The notes under the pieces are model-generated. The model was not told the origin of the DNA and did not search any database. It worked only from the letters and a program-made list of their open reading frames with translations. Shown here piece after piece: positions 25,727 to 34,058 of a stretch of DNA of 64,000 nt. Source of the stretch: Thermoplasmata archaeon (lineage in GTDB: Archaea > Thermoplasmatota > E2 > JACPAO01 > JAHFTW01). The position numbers and the translations under genes are program-made. Numbering within the stretch: the stretch's first letter is position 1; every line of letters starts with the position of its first letter. Location of the stretch: contig JAHFTW010000002.1 of NCBI GenBank assembly GCA_023269235.1, positions 183,294-247,293 on the forward strand, given 5' to 3'.

Positions 25727-26347
25727 ATGCGCGTTCTGGTGCCGGTGTCGCTGCTTCTCCTGGTCCCCGGCGTCCTGGCCCAGGGCTCGGCTATCACCCC
25801 GGCGTGGAACCTGGAGGTCACCGCCGTCGCGCTCCCGGGGGCCGTCCCCTTGGGCGGGACAATGCAGACCAACATCACGGTGAAGCTCATGCTCAGCGTC
25901 GCCCCGTGCACGGGGAACTACGTCGTGCCCGTCGCCCTGGCGCTCGACGACACCGGCCTCCCGGGCGTCATGGGCGCACTCCCTGCCACCGTGGAGGTCC
26001 CCTTCAGCTACGGCAACAGCGTCGGCATCGGGGCGACCAGCGAGGCGAAGGTCCCGCTCAAGGTCTTCGTCGCCGCCAAGGCCGCGCCGGACCATGACCA
26101 CTCCTTCAAGGTGACCGCCACCGCCCCGAACGCCCTGCCCTCCGGATGCGTGGCCGCCACGCCGCCGCCCGCCAAGGACGCCACGGCCAACGTCGCGCTC
26201 AAGACCGGCCCCGCCCCCATCGTCGCCCCCTCCGGGTCCGCGACCGGCTCGACCTCCGGCAGCGCCAAGTCGTTCGTCCTGCCCCTGCCCATCATCCTGG
26301 GCGTCCTCCTCGCCGCGGGCGCCCTGGGCCGCCGCCAGGCGCGCTAG
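25727..26347 (+). CDS. Secreted protein with C-terminal membrane anchor, unknown function
   Basis: The 206-residue protein has an N-terminal signal peptide (MRVLVPVSLLLLVPGVLAQG) and a C-terminal hydrophobic segment with a basic end (FVLPLPIILGVLLAAGALGRRQAR). The middle part is beta-rich and carries two cysteines (APCTGNY and PSGCVAA). A Pro/Ala/Thr/Ser-rich linker precedes the anchor. It is probably a single surface-anchored domain. It is encoded divergently from the Lon-like protease and its last bases overlap the convergent antiporter gene by 4 bp. No family is recognised. Confidence 0.7.
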   Translation: MRVLVPVSLLLLVPGVLAQGSAITPAWNLEVTAVALPGAVPLGGTMQTNITVKLMLSVAPCTGNYVVPVALALDDTGLPGVMGALPATVEVPFSYGNSVGIGATSEAKVPLKVFVAAKAAPDHDHSFKVTATAPNALPSGCVAATPPPAKDATANVALKTGPAPIVAPSGSATGSTSGSAKSFVLPLPIILGVLLAAGALGRRQAR

Positions 26348-28557
26348 CCGGACACGCCTTCCGCGAGAAGCCGGGCACGCTGGACCTGGAGCGGCGAGCC
26401 GAGCACGATGAGGCGGTCGCCCGCCTGCGGCACGAGGCCGTCCCGGAACGGCTCCGGGTGCTGCGCGCCCTGCACCCAGAGACCGACCACGCGGGAGCCC
26501 GTGCGGGTGGCGACGTCGGCGTCGCCGAGCGGCCGTCCGACAAGGTCGGAGGCGGTTCCGACGATGACCTCCTCGAGGTTGGCGAGGCGGCTCTGCGCGG
26601 AGAGGCGGATGGCCTCACCGTGCGCGACGACGAGCGCCTCGGCGCGCGCGAGCTGGTGGTCGTCGCCCATCAGGACCAGCGTGTCGCCGGCGCGCACCAG
26701 CTCGGTGGGAGCCGGGTTGACGATCTCACGGCGGTGGCGCTGGATGACGGCAAGGGTGGCGCCACTCAGTTCGGCCAGGCGCGTCTCCGCGACGCTGCGG
26801 CCCGCCACCGGGGACTCGCTGGGGACCGAGACGGCGCTGACACGGACGCCCCACGGGTAGCGTTCCAGGAGACGGTCGAGGAGAGGGGCGGACTCGGGGT
26901 CGTGGCCGAGGACGCGGTTGACCGAGCCCTCCAGGGCGCGCTGGACGCGGCTGAGCTGGCGCCACGCCACGGCGGTGACGACGACGGCGACGACGAGGCC
27001 GCCCACGAGCACCGGGAGCGTGCGCGGGACGAGGACGGCGAGCGGGAGGAACAGGAGGACCGCGCTCACGGCCACCCATGCGTCCACGAGGCGCGCCCGC
27101 ACCGCCCCCCCCTCGCCGCGGACGACGAGGTGGACGAGGTCACGGTAGCGCCGGTACGCGGCCACCGCGATGGGGGCCGCGACGACGACGGCGAGGCTGA
27201 AGAGCAGGATCGGCGCGACGGTCTGCGACGGGACACGCTCCAGCACGAGCGGGGTCGCGGCGACCGCCAGCACCACCCACGCCGCCAGGAGAAGGAGGTC
27301 GGCGACGAGGGCACGGACAGCGGACCGGACCTCACGGCTCTGGGTGGCCGGGCGGGTGCGGCGGGCGCCCTGCACCGCGAGCCAGAGCGGGCGTCGCACT
27401 CCCTCGGGCAGGCGCTTGGCCAGGCGCACGAGGGCCGGAAGCGCAACGAGCAGGGCCGGGGCGAGGATGACGAGGACGAGCATGGCGCCGACGATGGCGG
27501 TCTGGAGGAGCGGGTGGGCCACATGGCTCGCGGCCGCCGCGGCGGCGAGGATGAGGCTGAACTCGCCGACGGTGCCGAGGGCGACGGCGCTGCGCGCGGC
27601 CTCGAGAAGGGTGAGGCCGGAGGCGAGGCCGGCGGGAACGTGGACGATGAGCTTGCTCGCGAGGAACAGGAGCGCGACGCCGACGACCAGGACTGGATGC
27701 GCGGCGGCCTGGCCGACGTCCACGGAGAGGCCGGAGGCGAAGAAGAAGACCGCGACGCCCAGGTCGCGCAGCCCCTGCAGGGCGTTGCGGACGACGAAGC
27801 GGCTGCCCGCCTCCGCTGCCGCGACGCCCGCGACCAAGGCGCCCAGTTCGGCCGAGCCGGCCCAGGCGCCCAGCCAGCCGAAGCAGGCGACGGTGGCGGC
27901 GCCGACGAGGACGACGAGGTCGTGCGCGTGCGTGCGCGCCACGGCGTCGAGGAGGCGCGGGACGACGATGAGCGAGGCCGCGGCGAGGGCGACGAACAGG
28001 ATGGCGAGCTTCCCGATGGCCGTGAAGGGGTCGAGCCAGGACGCCGTCCCCGAGCCGAGCAGGCTCATGATGGCCAGCATCGCGACGGCGGCGACATCCT
28101 CGGCGACGAGCACGCCGACCGTGCGCTTGCGGGCCTCCATGGCGAAGCCCGTGGCGGTGAGGCGCTCGCCGAACAGGGTCGAGGAGACGCCCACGCAGAG
28201 GCCAAGCGCGATGGACTGCAGGAGGTCCCAACCGGCCAGGCGGACGGCGCCCGCCACGACGAGGCCGGGCACGAGGACGTCGAGGGGGAGGACGAGGGCG
28301 CCCGCGCGCAGCGCTTCCCGAAGGCGCTTGAGGTCCAGTTCGAGGCCGAGCACGAACAGGAAGACCAGGATGCCGACCTCCGCGACCGGGGCCAGCACGG
28401 AAGGGTCGATGGAGGGCGTGGCGTGGACCACCGGGCTGGCGATCGCCCCGACGGCGAGGAAGCCGAGCGCCGGGGGCAGGCGGAGGCGGTGCGCGAGCCA
28501 TCCCGCTCCCGCCGCCAGCGCCGCCACGGCGGCCAGGACAGCCAGGAGGCTCGCCAC
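26344..28557 (-). CDS. CPA2-type cation/proton antiporter with TrkA-C domains
   Basis: The membrane part (about 12 segments) matches the KefB/CPA2 antiporters: ALGFLAVGAIASPVV, AEVGILVFLFVLGLELDLKRL, LGLCVGVSSTLFGERL, VLVAEDVAAVAML and GALVAGVAAAE. A further hydrophobic region of four segments follows. The C-terminus has two TrkA-C (RCK C)-like domains (WGVRVSAVSVPSESPVAGRSVAE and LEEVIVGTASDLVGRPLGD), which bind nucleotides or other ligands to gate transport. GTG 28557 gives a 737-residue protein starting just before the first membrane segment. An ATG at 28632 would add 25 basic residues and overlap the divergent gene start. Confidence 0.83.
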   Translation of the reverse strand: MASLLAVLAAVAALAAGAGWLAHRLRLPPALGFLAVGAIASPVVHATPSIDPSVLAPVAEVGILVFLFVLGLELDLKRLREALRAGALVLPLDVLVPGLVVAGAVRLAGWDLLQSIALGLCVGVSSTLFGERLTATGFAMEARKRTVGVLVAEDVAAVAMLAIMSLLGSGTASWLDPFTAIGKLAILFVALAAASLIVVPRLLDAVARTHAHDLVVLVGAATVACFGWLGAWAGSAELGALVAGVAAAEAGSRFVVRNALQGLRDLGVAVFFFASGLSVDVGQAAAHPVLVVGVALLFLASKLIVHVPAGLASGLTLLEAARSAVALGTVGEFSLILAAAAAASHVAHPLLQTAIVGAMLVLVILAPALLVALPALVRLAKRLPEGVRRPLWLAVQGARRTRPATQSREVRSAVRALVADLLLLAAWVVLAVAATPLVLERVPSQTVAPILLFSLAVVVAAPIAVAAYRRYRDLVHLVVRGEGGAVRARLVDAWVAVSAVLLFLPLAVLVPRTLPVLVGGLVVAVVVTAVAWRQLSRVQRALEGSVNRVLGHDPESAPLLDRLLERYPWGVRVSAVSVPSESPVAGRSVAETRLAELSGATLAVIQRHRREIVNPAPTELVRAGDTLVLMGDDHQLARAEALVVAHGEAIRLSAQSRLANLEEVIVGTASDLVGRPLGDADVATRTGSRVVGLWVQGAQHPEPFRDGLVPQAGDRLIVLGSPLQVQRARLLAEGVSG

Positions 28558-28630
28558 GGCGTCCCCAGGCGTTGGCGGGCAAAGGGCCTTTGGTTTCCGT
28601 GGCGTGCGGGGCGACGTGGCGCGCGAGCGC

Positions 28631-29977
28631 ATGGCATTGCCCCTCTGGAGCTGGAGCTACGTCACGTTCCGCTTCGGCGACGGCGTCTCGAACGCCCTCA
28701 TCCCGCTCGCCGTCGTGCTGCACTACCAGATGCCGCTGTGGGCGCTCGCCTTGGTGACGGCGGCGCAGAACCTCCTGGGCGTCCCGGCGACGTTCCTGTG
28801 GGGCAGCCTCATGGATCGGGGCGCGGCCCGCGGCGTCCGGCGCCGACCCGTCGTGGTGGCCGGCTTCGCGGTCGCCAGTTTGGGCCTCCTCCTGATGGCA
28901 AGTCTGCCGGCGTTCCCGCTCTTCGTCACGGGCGCGGTGCTCTACACCGTCTTCGGCGTCGCGACCGCCCCCGCCGCGAGCACGATGGTCTTGCAGCGCG
29001 TCCCCCGGCGTGACTGGAGCAAGGCGACGGGCGCTCTCAGCCGCCGCACCGGCGGGGCCTACGTCACCGGGATGATCGCGAGCATCCTCCTCACCCTCCC
29101 CGCCGACGTCTGGCTCCACGTGGGCGACGTGGGGGCCTGGCTCGTGGCCCAGGGCCTTGTGGGCCAGCCGCACTTCGCGGGCCAGTTTGCGGCGAGCGCC
29201 GTCCTCGCCGCGGGGGGGGCCCTGCTGGCGTGGCAGACCGTGGCGACCTGGCAGCCCCCGCTTCCCCATGAGCCGGGCTTCGACTCCAAGCTGGCGCAGG
29301 CGGGACAGCGCCGCTTCGAGCGCGCCGTCTTCTTCCCCGGCCGGCTGCGCTCGCTTCCGAACCTGGCCGAGCTGCGCGACTGGGCGGCGAGCCCGCACCG
29401 CCTGTGGCCCATCGGCTACGCCCTCACCTTCACCGGCTCCGTCTGCTTCTTCTCCACGTACCCGGGCGTCCTCTCCGGCCTCGGGCTCGCGGCCGGTCTC
29501 GTCCTGCTCGCGCAGCTTCCCAGCAACCTCGTCACACCCATCGCGTACCCGTGGGCGGGGCGGCACGGGGCCCGTGTCGGCGAGGCGAAAGGGGTCTGGC
29601 AGGGCTCCATTTTGCGCACCGCGACGCTGCCCATCTTCGGCGCCACCATTCTGTTGGTCGGCGCGCCAGCGTACGGGGCCCTCCTCATCCTCCACGGCCT
29701 CATGGGCATCAGTTTCGCCCTCATCCAGGTGAACGGGCCGGTCATCCTGGCGAGCCTCCACCCCGGCGGGCATGGCCAAGGCGTTGGAACGTACCATGCG
29801 GCCATCGGGGCCGGGACCCTCTTGGGGTCGCTGAGCGCGTTTCTCATCCTGCGCGTCTCCACGGTCGCGGTGAGCTACGGTTTCGCTGCCGCTGTGGCGG
29901 TGGCGGGCATGGCGTGCCTGGCGGCGGCGCGGCGCTCGCAGGCAACGGCTGCGCCGCCCGAGCCCCTTGCCCTCTAG
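28631..29977 (+). CDS. MFS-type transporter
   Basis: The 448-residue protein has about eleven to twelve hydrophobic segments in the MFS arrangement. The first half shows FRFGDGVSNALIPLAVVLHYQ and LWGSLMDRGAARGVRRRPVVV, the latter matching the MFS loop 2-3 pattern (GxxxDRxGRR). A long polar loop of about 90 residues separates the halves. The second half includes LLAQLPSNLVTPIAYPWAGRHGARVGE. Substrate is unknown. The ATG at 28631 overlaps the divergent ATG at 28632, which is one reason to prefer the internal start for the antiporter. Its stop overlaps that of the convergent thiamine pyrophosphokinase gene. Confidence 0.8.
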   Translation: MALPLWSWSYVTFRFGDGVSNALIPLAVVLHYQMPLWALALVTAAQNLLGVPATFLWGSLMDRGAARGVRRRPVVVAGFAVASLGLLLMASLPAFPLFVTGAVLYTVFGVATAPAASTMVLQRVPRRDWSKATGALSRRTGGAYVTGMIASILLTLPADVWLHVGDVGAWLVAQGLVGQPHFAGQFAASAVLAAGGALLAWQTVATWQPPLPHEPGFDSKLAQAGQRRFERAVFFPGRLRSLPNLAELRDWAASPHRLWPIGYALTFTGSVCFFSTYPGVLSGLGLAAGLVLLAQLPSNLVTPIAYPWAGRHGARVGEAKGVWQGSILRTATLPIFGATILLVGAPAYGALLILHGLMGISFALIQVNGPVILASLHPGGHGQGVGTYHAAIGAGTLLGSLSAFLILRVSTVAVSYGFAAAVAVAGMACLAAARRSQATAAPPEPLAL

Positions 29978-30630
29978 AGAATGTAGTACTCGGCTTTCTT
30001 GCGCTCGACGACGCAGAGCACGGTGCCCGAGCGGACGGCGACGCGCGCGCCGTCGGAGGTGATCTTGTTGCTGACGCCGCGGGCGCCGGTGCGCTCAAGC
30101 GTGACGTCGCTGCCCTCCCACTGGGTGCCGCTGAGGCTGACGACGGCGTCGCCGTCCATCGCGAGCAGGTTCAGGGTCGCACCCGTGCGGCCGGGGAGGG
30201 GAAGCTCTTGGCCGGCGGAGACGAAACGCAGGGACTCGCCGCGGCCGACCATGGAGCAGTCGAGGCCGGCATCGTGGATGCGGCGCACCATCTTCAGGTT
30301 CGCGAGGAACATGGCGCTGCGGCCGCCGTGGGCGCCGAGGACGAGGACGCTGGTGGCGCCGAGGTCGCGGGCCTTCTGGACCGCCAAGTCGCCGTCGAGG
30401 ACGTCCTTGAGCTCGGGGTGGCGCTCGATCGGGATGTCCAGCGAGTCGGCCCACTTGTAGGCGTCCCCTTTCAGGGAGTCCATGTCGCCCACAATGACCG
30501 TCGGGACGTGGTTGGTCTTCAGGAGGACCTGGGCGGCGCCGTCGGCGCACACAATGGCGTCGCAGGCGTCGAGCAGCTTCAGGTCGTCGCCGCTCGGCTC
30601 GTCGCCGTTGAGGACCAGAGCCACCTTCAC
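29974..30630 (-). CDS. Thiamine pyrophosphokinase
   Basis: The enzyme converts thiamine plus ATP to thiamine diphosphate in one step. The 218-residue protein matches the family: IVCADGAAQVLLKTNHVPTVIVGDMDSL (catalytic and binding Asp residues), DVLDGDLAVQKARDLGATSVLVLGAHGGRSAMFLANL (equivalent to the KDKTDGDLA and GGR-DH motifs), then a beta-rich C-terminal domain with SLSGTQWEGSDVTLE. The second motif lacks the usual His (GGRSAM in place of GGRLDH). GTG 30630 directly precedes the first strand. Together with ThiBPQ it supports a thiamine salvage route in this cell. Most other archaea use thiamine-phosphate kinase instead. Confidence 0.84.
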   Translation of the reverse strand: MKVALVLNGDEPSGDDLKLLDACDAIVCADGAAQVLLKTNHVPTVIVGDMDSLKGDAYKWADSLDIPIERHPELKDVLDGDLAVQKARDLGATSVLVLGAHGGRSAMFLANLKMVRRIHDAGLDCSMVGRGESLRFVSAGQELPLPGRTGATLNLLAMDGDAVVSLSGTQWEGSDVTLERTGARGVSNKITSDGARVAVRSGTVLCVVERKKAEYYIL

Positions 30631-30677
30631 GGCGCTGCGGTGGGCCGGGGAGGGAAAAACCCTGTGCGCCAAGGCGC

Positions 30678-30685
30678 CTTATAAG
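30678..30685. promoter_or_regulatory. Palindromic TATA-like box between divergent genes
   Basis: CTTATAAG is a perfect palindrome in the 127-bp gap between the thiamine pyrophosphokinase and threonyl-tRNA synthetase starts. It could serve as TATA box for either strand. For thrS it would give a 5' leader of about 50 nt. Confidence 0.4.
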
Positions 30686-30757
30686 CAAGAGTCACACTTT
30701 CCTCCTGTTGGAACGGGCCCCAAACCGCTATCAGCAACCCCATCCTCGGACGCGCGA

Positions 30758-32788
30758 ATGAAGCTGCTCCTGGTCCACTCGGACTTCATCGAGTACAAGG
30801 CGACCAAGAAGGCGCTCAAGGCGGCCCCCGAGCTCGCCGACGCCGAGAAGGCGGGCCGCATGGAGGAGTGCCTGTGCGCCTTCATCTCGGTCGAGAAGGC
30901 CGACGAGCTGAACCTCGCGAGCGCCGTCGCCAAGGCGGCCGCGGAGATCGTCAAGGTCGCGGACCAGGTCAAGACGAAGCGCGTCATGCTGTACCCGTAC
31001 GCGCACCTCAGCAACAGCCTCGCCGCACCCGCCATCGCCATCGAGGCTCTGCCCGCGCTCAAGGCTGCCCTCCCTGCCGACTACGAGGTCAAGCAGTCCC
31101 CGTTCGGTTGGTACAAGGCGTTCAGCATCTCTTGCAAGGGCCACCCGCTGAGCGAGTTGAGCCGGCACGTCCTGCCCGACCCGCCGGCGGGCCATGTCCA
31201 CACGGGCGACGACTGTTGCACCCCCGGCGCCGCCCCCGGCATGATGGCCACCTCGGCGTCCGCCACCGTCGCCGCCGCGCAAATGCAGGCGAAGTCCTCG
31301 ATGAAAGGCCCCGCCGGTCCCGGCGCCCCCGACGGCGGCAACTCGGTCCAGTCCGACGAGCAGAACGCGGCGCTCAAGGCGGAGAAGACCCTGAAGTCGC
31401 AGTGGTTCGTCCTCAGCCCGAACGGCGCGCTGACGCCGGCCGCCCAGTTCGACTTCAAGCCCTTCCCCGGCCTCGAGAAGTTCTACGCCTACGAGATGGG
31501 CGGAAGCCGTAAGGCCGACTCCGAGCCCGCGCACATCCCGCTCATGCAGGGCATGGAGCTCGTGGACTATGAGCCCGGCTCCGACAATGGCAACATGCGC
31601 TGGTTCCCCAAGGGCTCCCTCATCAAGCGCCTCCTCGAGGAGAAGATCAACAAGGTGTGCCGCGACGCCGGCGGTCTCCAGATCGAGACGCCCATCATGT
31701 ACGACGTCAACCACCCGGCGCTCAACAAGTACCTCAACAAATTCCCGGCGCGCCAGTACCGCATCAAGTCGGACGAGAAGGAGCTCTTCTTGCGCTTCGC
31801 GGCCTGCTTCGGGATGTACCTCACGATGAGCCGCGCCACGCTCAGCTACAAGCACTTCCCGGCGCGCATCTACGAGCTCACCCACTACTCCTTCCGCCGC
31901 GAGCAGTCGGGCGAGACGGCCGGCATCAAGCGCCTGCGTGCCTTCACGATGCCCGATATGCACACCCTCGTCGCGGACCTGCCGCAGGCGCGCGAGGAGT
32001 TCAAGCGCCAGTTCGACCGCAGCAAGGCCTGGATGGAGAGCCTCCAGGTCCCCTTCGAGACGGCGGTGCGCTTCGTGAAGTCGTTCTACGAGGAGAACAA
32101 GGAGTTCGCGGTGTCGCTCGCGCAGACTGTGAACCAGCCGGTCCTCGTGGAGATGTGGGAGCAGCAGTCGTTCTACTTCGTCATGAAGTTCGAGTTCAAC
32201 TTCAACGACTCCGTCCACAAGGCGTTCGCGCTCTCCACGGTGCAGATCGACACGCAGAACCCGGAGAACTTTGGCATTCAGTACACCGCCGTCGACGGCT
32301 CCCGTCGGACGCCGTTCCTTCTGCACGCAAGCCTGTCGGGCGCCATCGACCGCAACCTGTGCGCCATCCTAGAGCACCAGGCGATGGAGACGAAGGCCGG
32401 CAAGAAACCCGCCCTCCCCTTCTGGCTCAGCCCGACGCAGGTGCGCTTCATGCCACTCAACGACTCCTTCCTTGACGAGTGCGTCCGCCTCGCCGGCGCC
32501 GTCAACCAGGCCGGCTTCCGCGCCGACGTGGACGACTCCAGCCACGGGGTCGGCCGCAAGGTCGCCGAGGCCGAGAAGGAATGGATTCCCTTCATGGTCG
32601 TCGTCGGCGAGAAGGAGAAGACGAGCGGCCACTACACGCCCCGCGTCCGCAAACCCGAGTGGGGAACCGAGACCCCGATGACGCTTGAGCAGCTCATCGC
32701 GCTGTGCGCCAAGAACACGGGAAGCGAGCCGCGCGGGACGCTTCCCCTGCCCGTGATGCTGAGCCAGCGGCCGATTTTCCGCGGATGA
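30758..32788 (+). CDS. thrS: Threonyl-tRNA synthetase, archaeal type
   Basis: The enzyme charges tRNA-Thr. The N-terminal 150 residues are the archaeal D-aminoacyl-tRNA deacylase-like editing domain (MKLLLVHSDFIEYKATKKAL, YPYAHLSNSLA, FGWYKAFSISCKGHPLSELSR). The class II catalytic core follows with motif 1 (GGLQIETPIMYDVNHPALNK), motif 2 (YSFRREQSGETAGIKRLRAFTMPDMH) and motif 3 (LHASLSGAIDRNLCAILEH). The C-terminal anticodon-binding domain ends the protein at residue 676. A Gly/Pro/Ala/Ser-rich linker of about 60 residues with a Cys-Cys pair joins editing and catalytic domains, longer than usual. The stop overlaps the next gene (ATGA). Confidence 0.94.
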   Translation: MKLLLVHSDFIEYKATKKALKAAPELADAEKAGRMEECLCAFISVEKADELNLASAVAKAAAEIVKVADQVKTKRVMLYPYAHLSNSLAAPAIAIEALPALKAALPADYEVKQSPFGWYKAFSISCKGHPLSELSRHVLPDPPAGHVHTGDDCCTPGAAPGMMATSASATVAAAQMQAKSSMKGPAGPGAPDGGNSVQSDEQNAALKAEKTLKSQWFVLSPNGALTPAAQFDFKPFPGLEKFYAYEMGGSRKADSEPAHIPLMQGMELVDYEPGSDNGNMRWFPKGSLIKRLLEEKINKVCRDAGGLQIETPIMYDVNHPALNKYLNKFPARQYRIKSDEKELFLRFAACFGMYLTMSRATLSYKHFPARIYELTHYSFRREQSGETAGIKRLRAFTMPDMHTLVADLPQAREEFKRQFDRSKAWMESLQVPFETAVRFVKSFYEENKEFAVSLAQTVNQPVLVEMWEQQSFYFVMKFEFNFNDSVHKAFALSTVQIDTQNPENFGIQYTAVDGSRRTPFLLHASLSGAIDRNLCAILEHQAMETKAGKKPALPFWLSPTQVRFMPLNDSFLDECVRLAGAVNQAGFRADVDDSSHGVGRKVAEAEKEWIPFMVVVGEKEKTSGHYTPRVRKPEWGTETPMTLEQLIALCAKNTGSEPRGTLPLPVMLSQRPIFRG

Positions 32789-33321
32789 CCACCTTCATCG
32801 CGTTGCTTCGCGCCGTCAACGTCGGCGGCCGCAAGGTCGAGATGGAGCCGTTGCGGGCCGTCGCCGACAAGCTCGGCTTCACCGAGGTGCGGACCTACAT
32901 CGCGAGCGGCAACCTCCTTGTCACCGGCACAGGAACCACTGCCTCTGTCGAGGCGAAGCTGGAGAAGGCCATCCAGGCAAAGTTCGGTATCGAGGTCCCC
33001 GTCATCGTCCGCACCGCGGAGCAATGGAAGGCCTATCTCACGACGCCGTTCCCTGGACCCGCGGAGGCGGAACCGAACCGCGTCGTGCTCGGCCTCTCCA
33101 AATCCTCTCCGCGCAAGGAGGCCCCGGCGGAACTGCTGGCGCGCGCCAAGAACGGCGAATCCCTCGTCCTGCGCGGCGACGGGCTGTGGTTCCATTACCC
33201 GGGCGGTCAGGCGGAGACCAAGATCACGCCGGCCTCCGTGGACAAGGCGGTCGGTTCCGCCACGACGGCGCGCAATCTCAACACCGTGCGCAAGCTCGCC
33301 GAGATAGCCGGCGTCGCGTAG
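32785..33321 (+). CDS. DUF1697 family protein
   Basis: The 178-residue protein matches the DUF1697 family, which has no established biochemical role. MTTFIALLRAVNVGGRKVEMEPLRAVADKLGFTEVRTYIASGNLL is the typical N-terminus, followed by PVIVRTAEQWKAYLTTPF. Later segments LVLRGDGLWFHYPGG and KAVGSATTARNLNTVRKLAEI are also standard for the family. It overlaps thrS by 4 bp and is probably co-transcribed, although DUF1697 genes are scattered and often acquired from bacteria. Confidence 0.87.
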   Translation: MTTFIALLRAVNVGGRKVEMEPLRAVADKLGFTEVRTYIASGNLLVTGTGTTASVEAKLEKAIQAKFGIEVPVIVRTAEQWKAYLTTPFPGPAEAEPNRVVLGLSKSSPRKEAPAELLARAKNGESLVLRGDGLWFHYPGGQAETKITPASVDKAVGSATTARNLNTVRKLAEIAGVA

Positions 33322-34035
33322 TCAAGGCTCCGGCGGCGTGGGTGGGGCAGACTCCACGACGACGGGCGCCGCGGGCCGGCGGCGGCGGAACCAGCGCACG
33401 ACGGCGACCAGTCCGAGGACAAGGATGAGGAGGGCGAGCGCTGCGGCCAGGGGGTGCCCGACGACTGTGTCGCGTACCCTTTCGAGGCCTGTCTCGATGC
33501 GCTCCACGACGGGCTTGCCGTACAGGTAGGTGAGTCCCGCGAAGAGTGCGTTGAAGAGCCCACACCCGACGGCGCTCAGCAGGATGAAGGGAGAGGCCTC
33601 CATTTTGGCGAGGCCGGCGGGGATGCTCGGGGCCGTGCGCAGACCAGGAAGGGCGCGGCAGAGGAACACCAGCCATTTCCCGCCGCGCCCGGCCATGACG
33701 TGCTCGAACTTGGCGAGGCGCGCCGGCGTGAGGTGGAGCGGCTTCGAGAAGCGCAGCACGAGAGGGCGGCCGCCGTAGCGCGCGACGCCGTAGGGCAGAA
33801 GGCATCCCGCGGTGGAGGCGAACGTGGCGACGAGGACGACGAGGACGAGGCTGGGCAGGTCGTGCGCGAGCCGGAGCGTGCCCAGCATGAGGATGAGCTC
33901 CGTGGGGAGGAAATGAAGGATCATCCCCATTTCGAGGGCCATGACGGCGACGAACGCCAACCAGGCCAAGGGCTCGGGCAGCCCCAGGAACCAGTCGACG
34001 AAGCCCACGATGGCGCCAGGGAGACGCTGGCACAT
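33322..34035 (-). CDS. DedA/VTT-family membrane protein
   Basis: The 237-residue protein has five to six membrane segments and belongs to the DedA (SNARE-associated, VTT) family, whose members are thought to flip or move membrane lipids. FLPTELILMLGTLRLA, TAGCLLPYGVARYGG and GRGGKWLVFLCRALPGLRTAPSIPAGLAKM match the family motifs, including the re-entrant loop with an essential Arg. The C-terminal segment VVRWFRRRRPAAP gives a positively charged inner end. It abuts the stop of the DUF1697 gene and its start is only 23 bp from the divergent POT-type transporter start. Confidence 0.85.
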   Translation of the reverse strand: MCQRLPGAIVGFVDWFLGLPEPLAWLAFVAVMALEMGMILHFLPTELILMLGTLRLAHDLPSLVLVVLVATFASTAGCLLPYGVARYGGRPLVLRFSKPLHLTPARLAKFEHVMAGRGGKWLVFLCRALPGLRTAPSIPAGLAKMEASPFILLSAVGCGLFNALFAGLTYLYGKPVVERIETGLERVRDTVVGHPLAAALALLILVLGLVAVVRWFRRRRPAAPVVVESAPPTPPEP

Positions 34036-34058
34036 GACCTGTTCGGAGCCGGCGCGCG

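Noticed and set aside
26146-29013. Plus-strand frames of 935-955 codons opposite the antiporter
   Set aside because: They are repetitive Arg/Glu/Gly/Asp-rich shadows of the antiporter gene.
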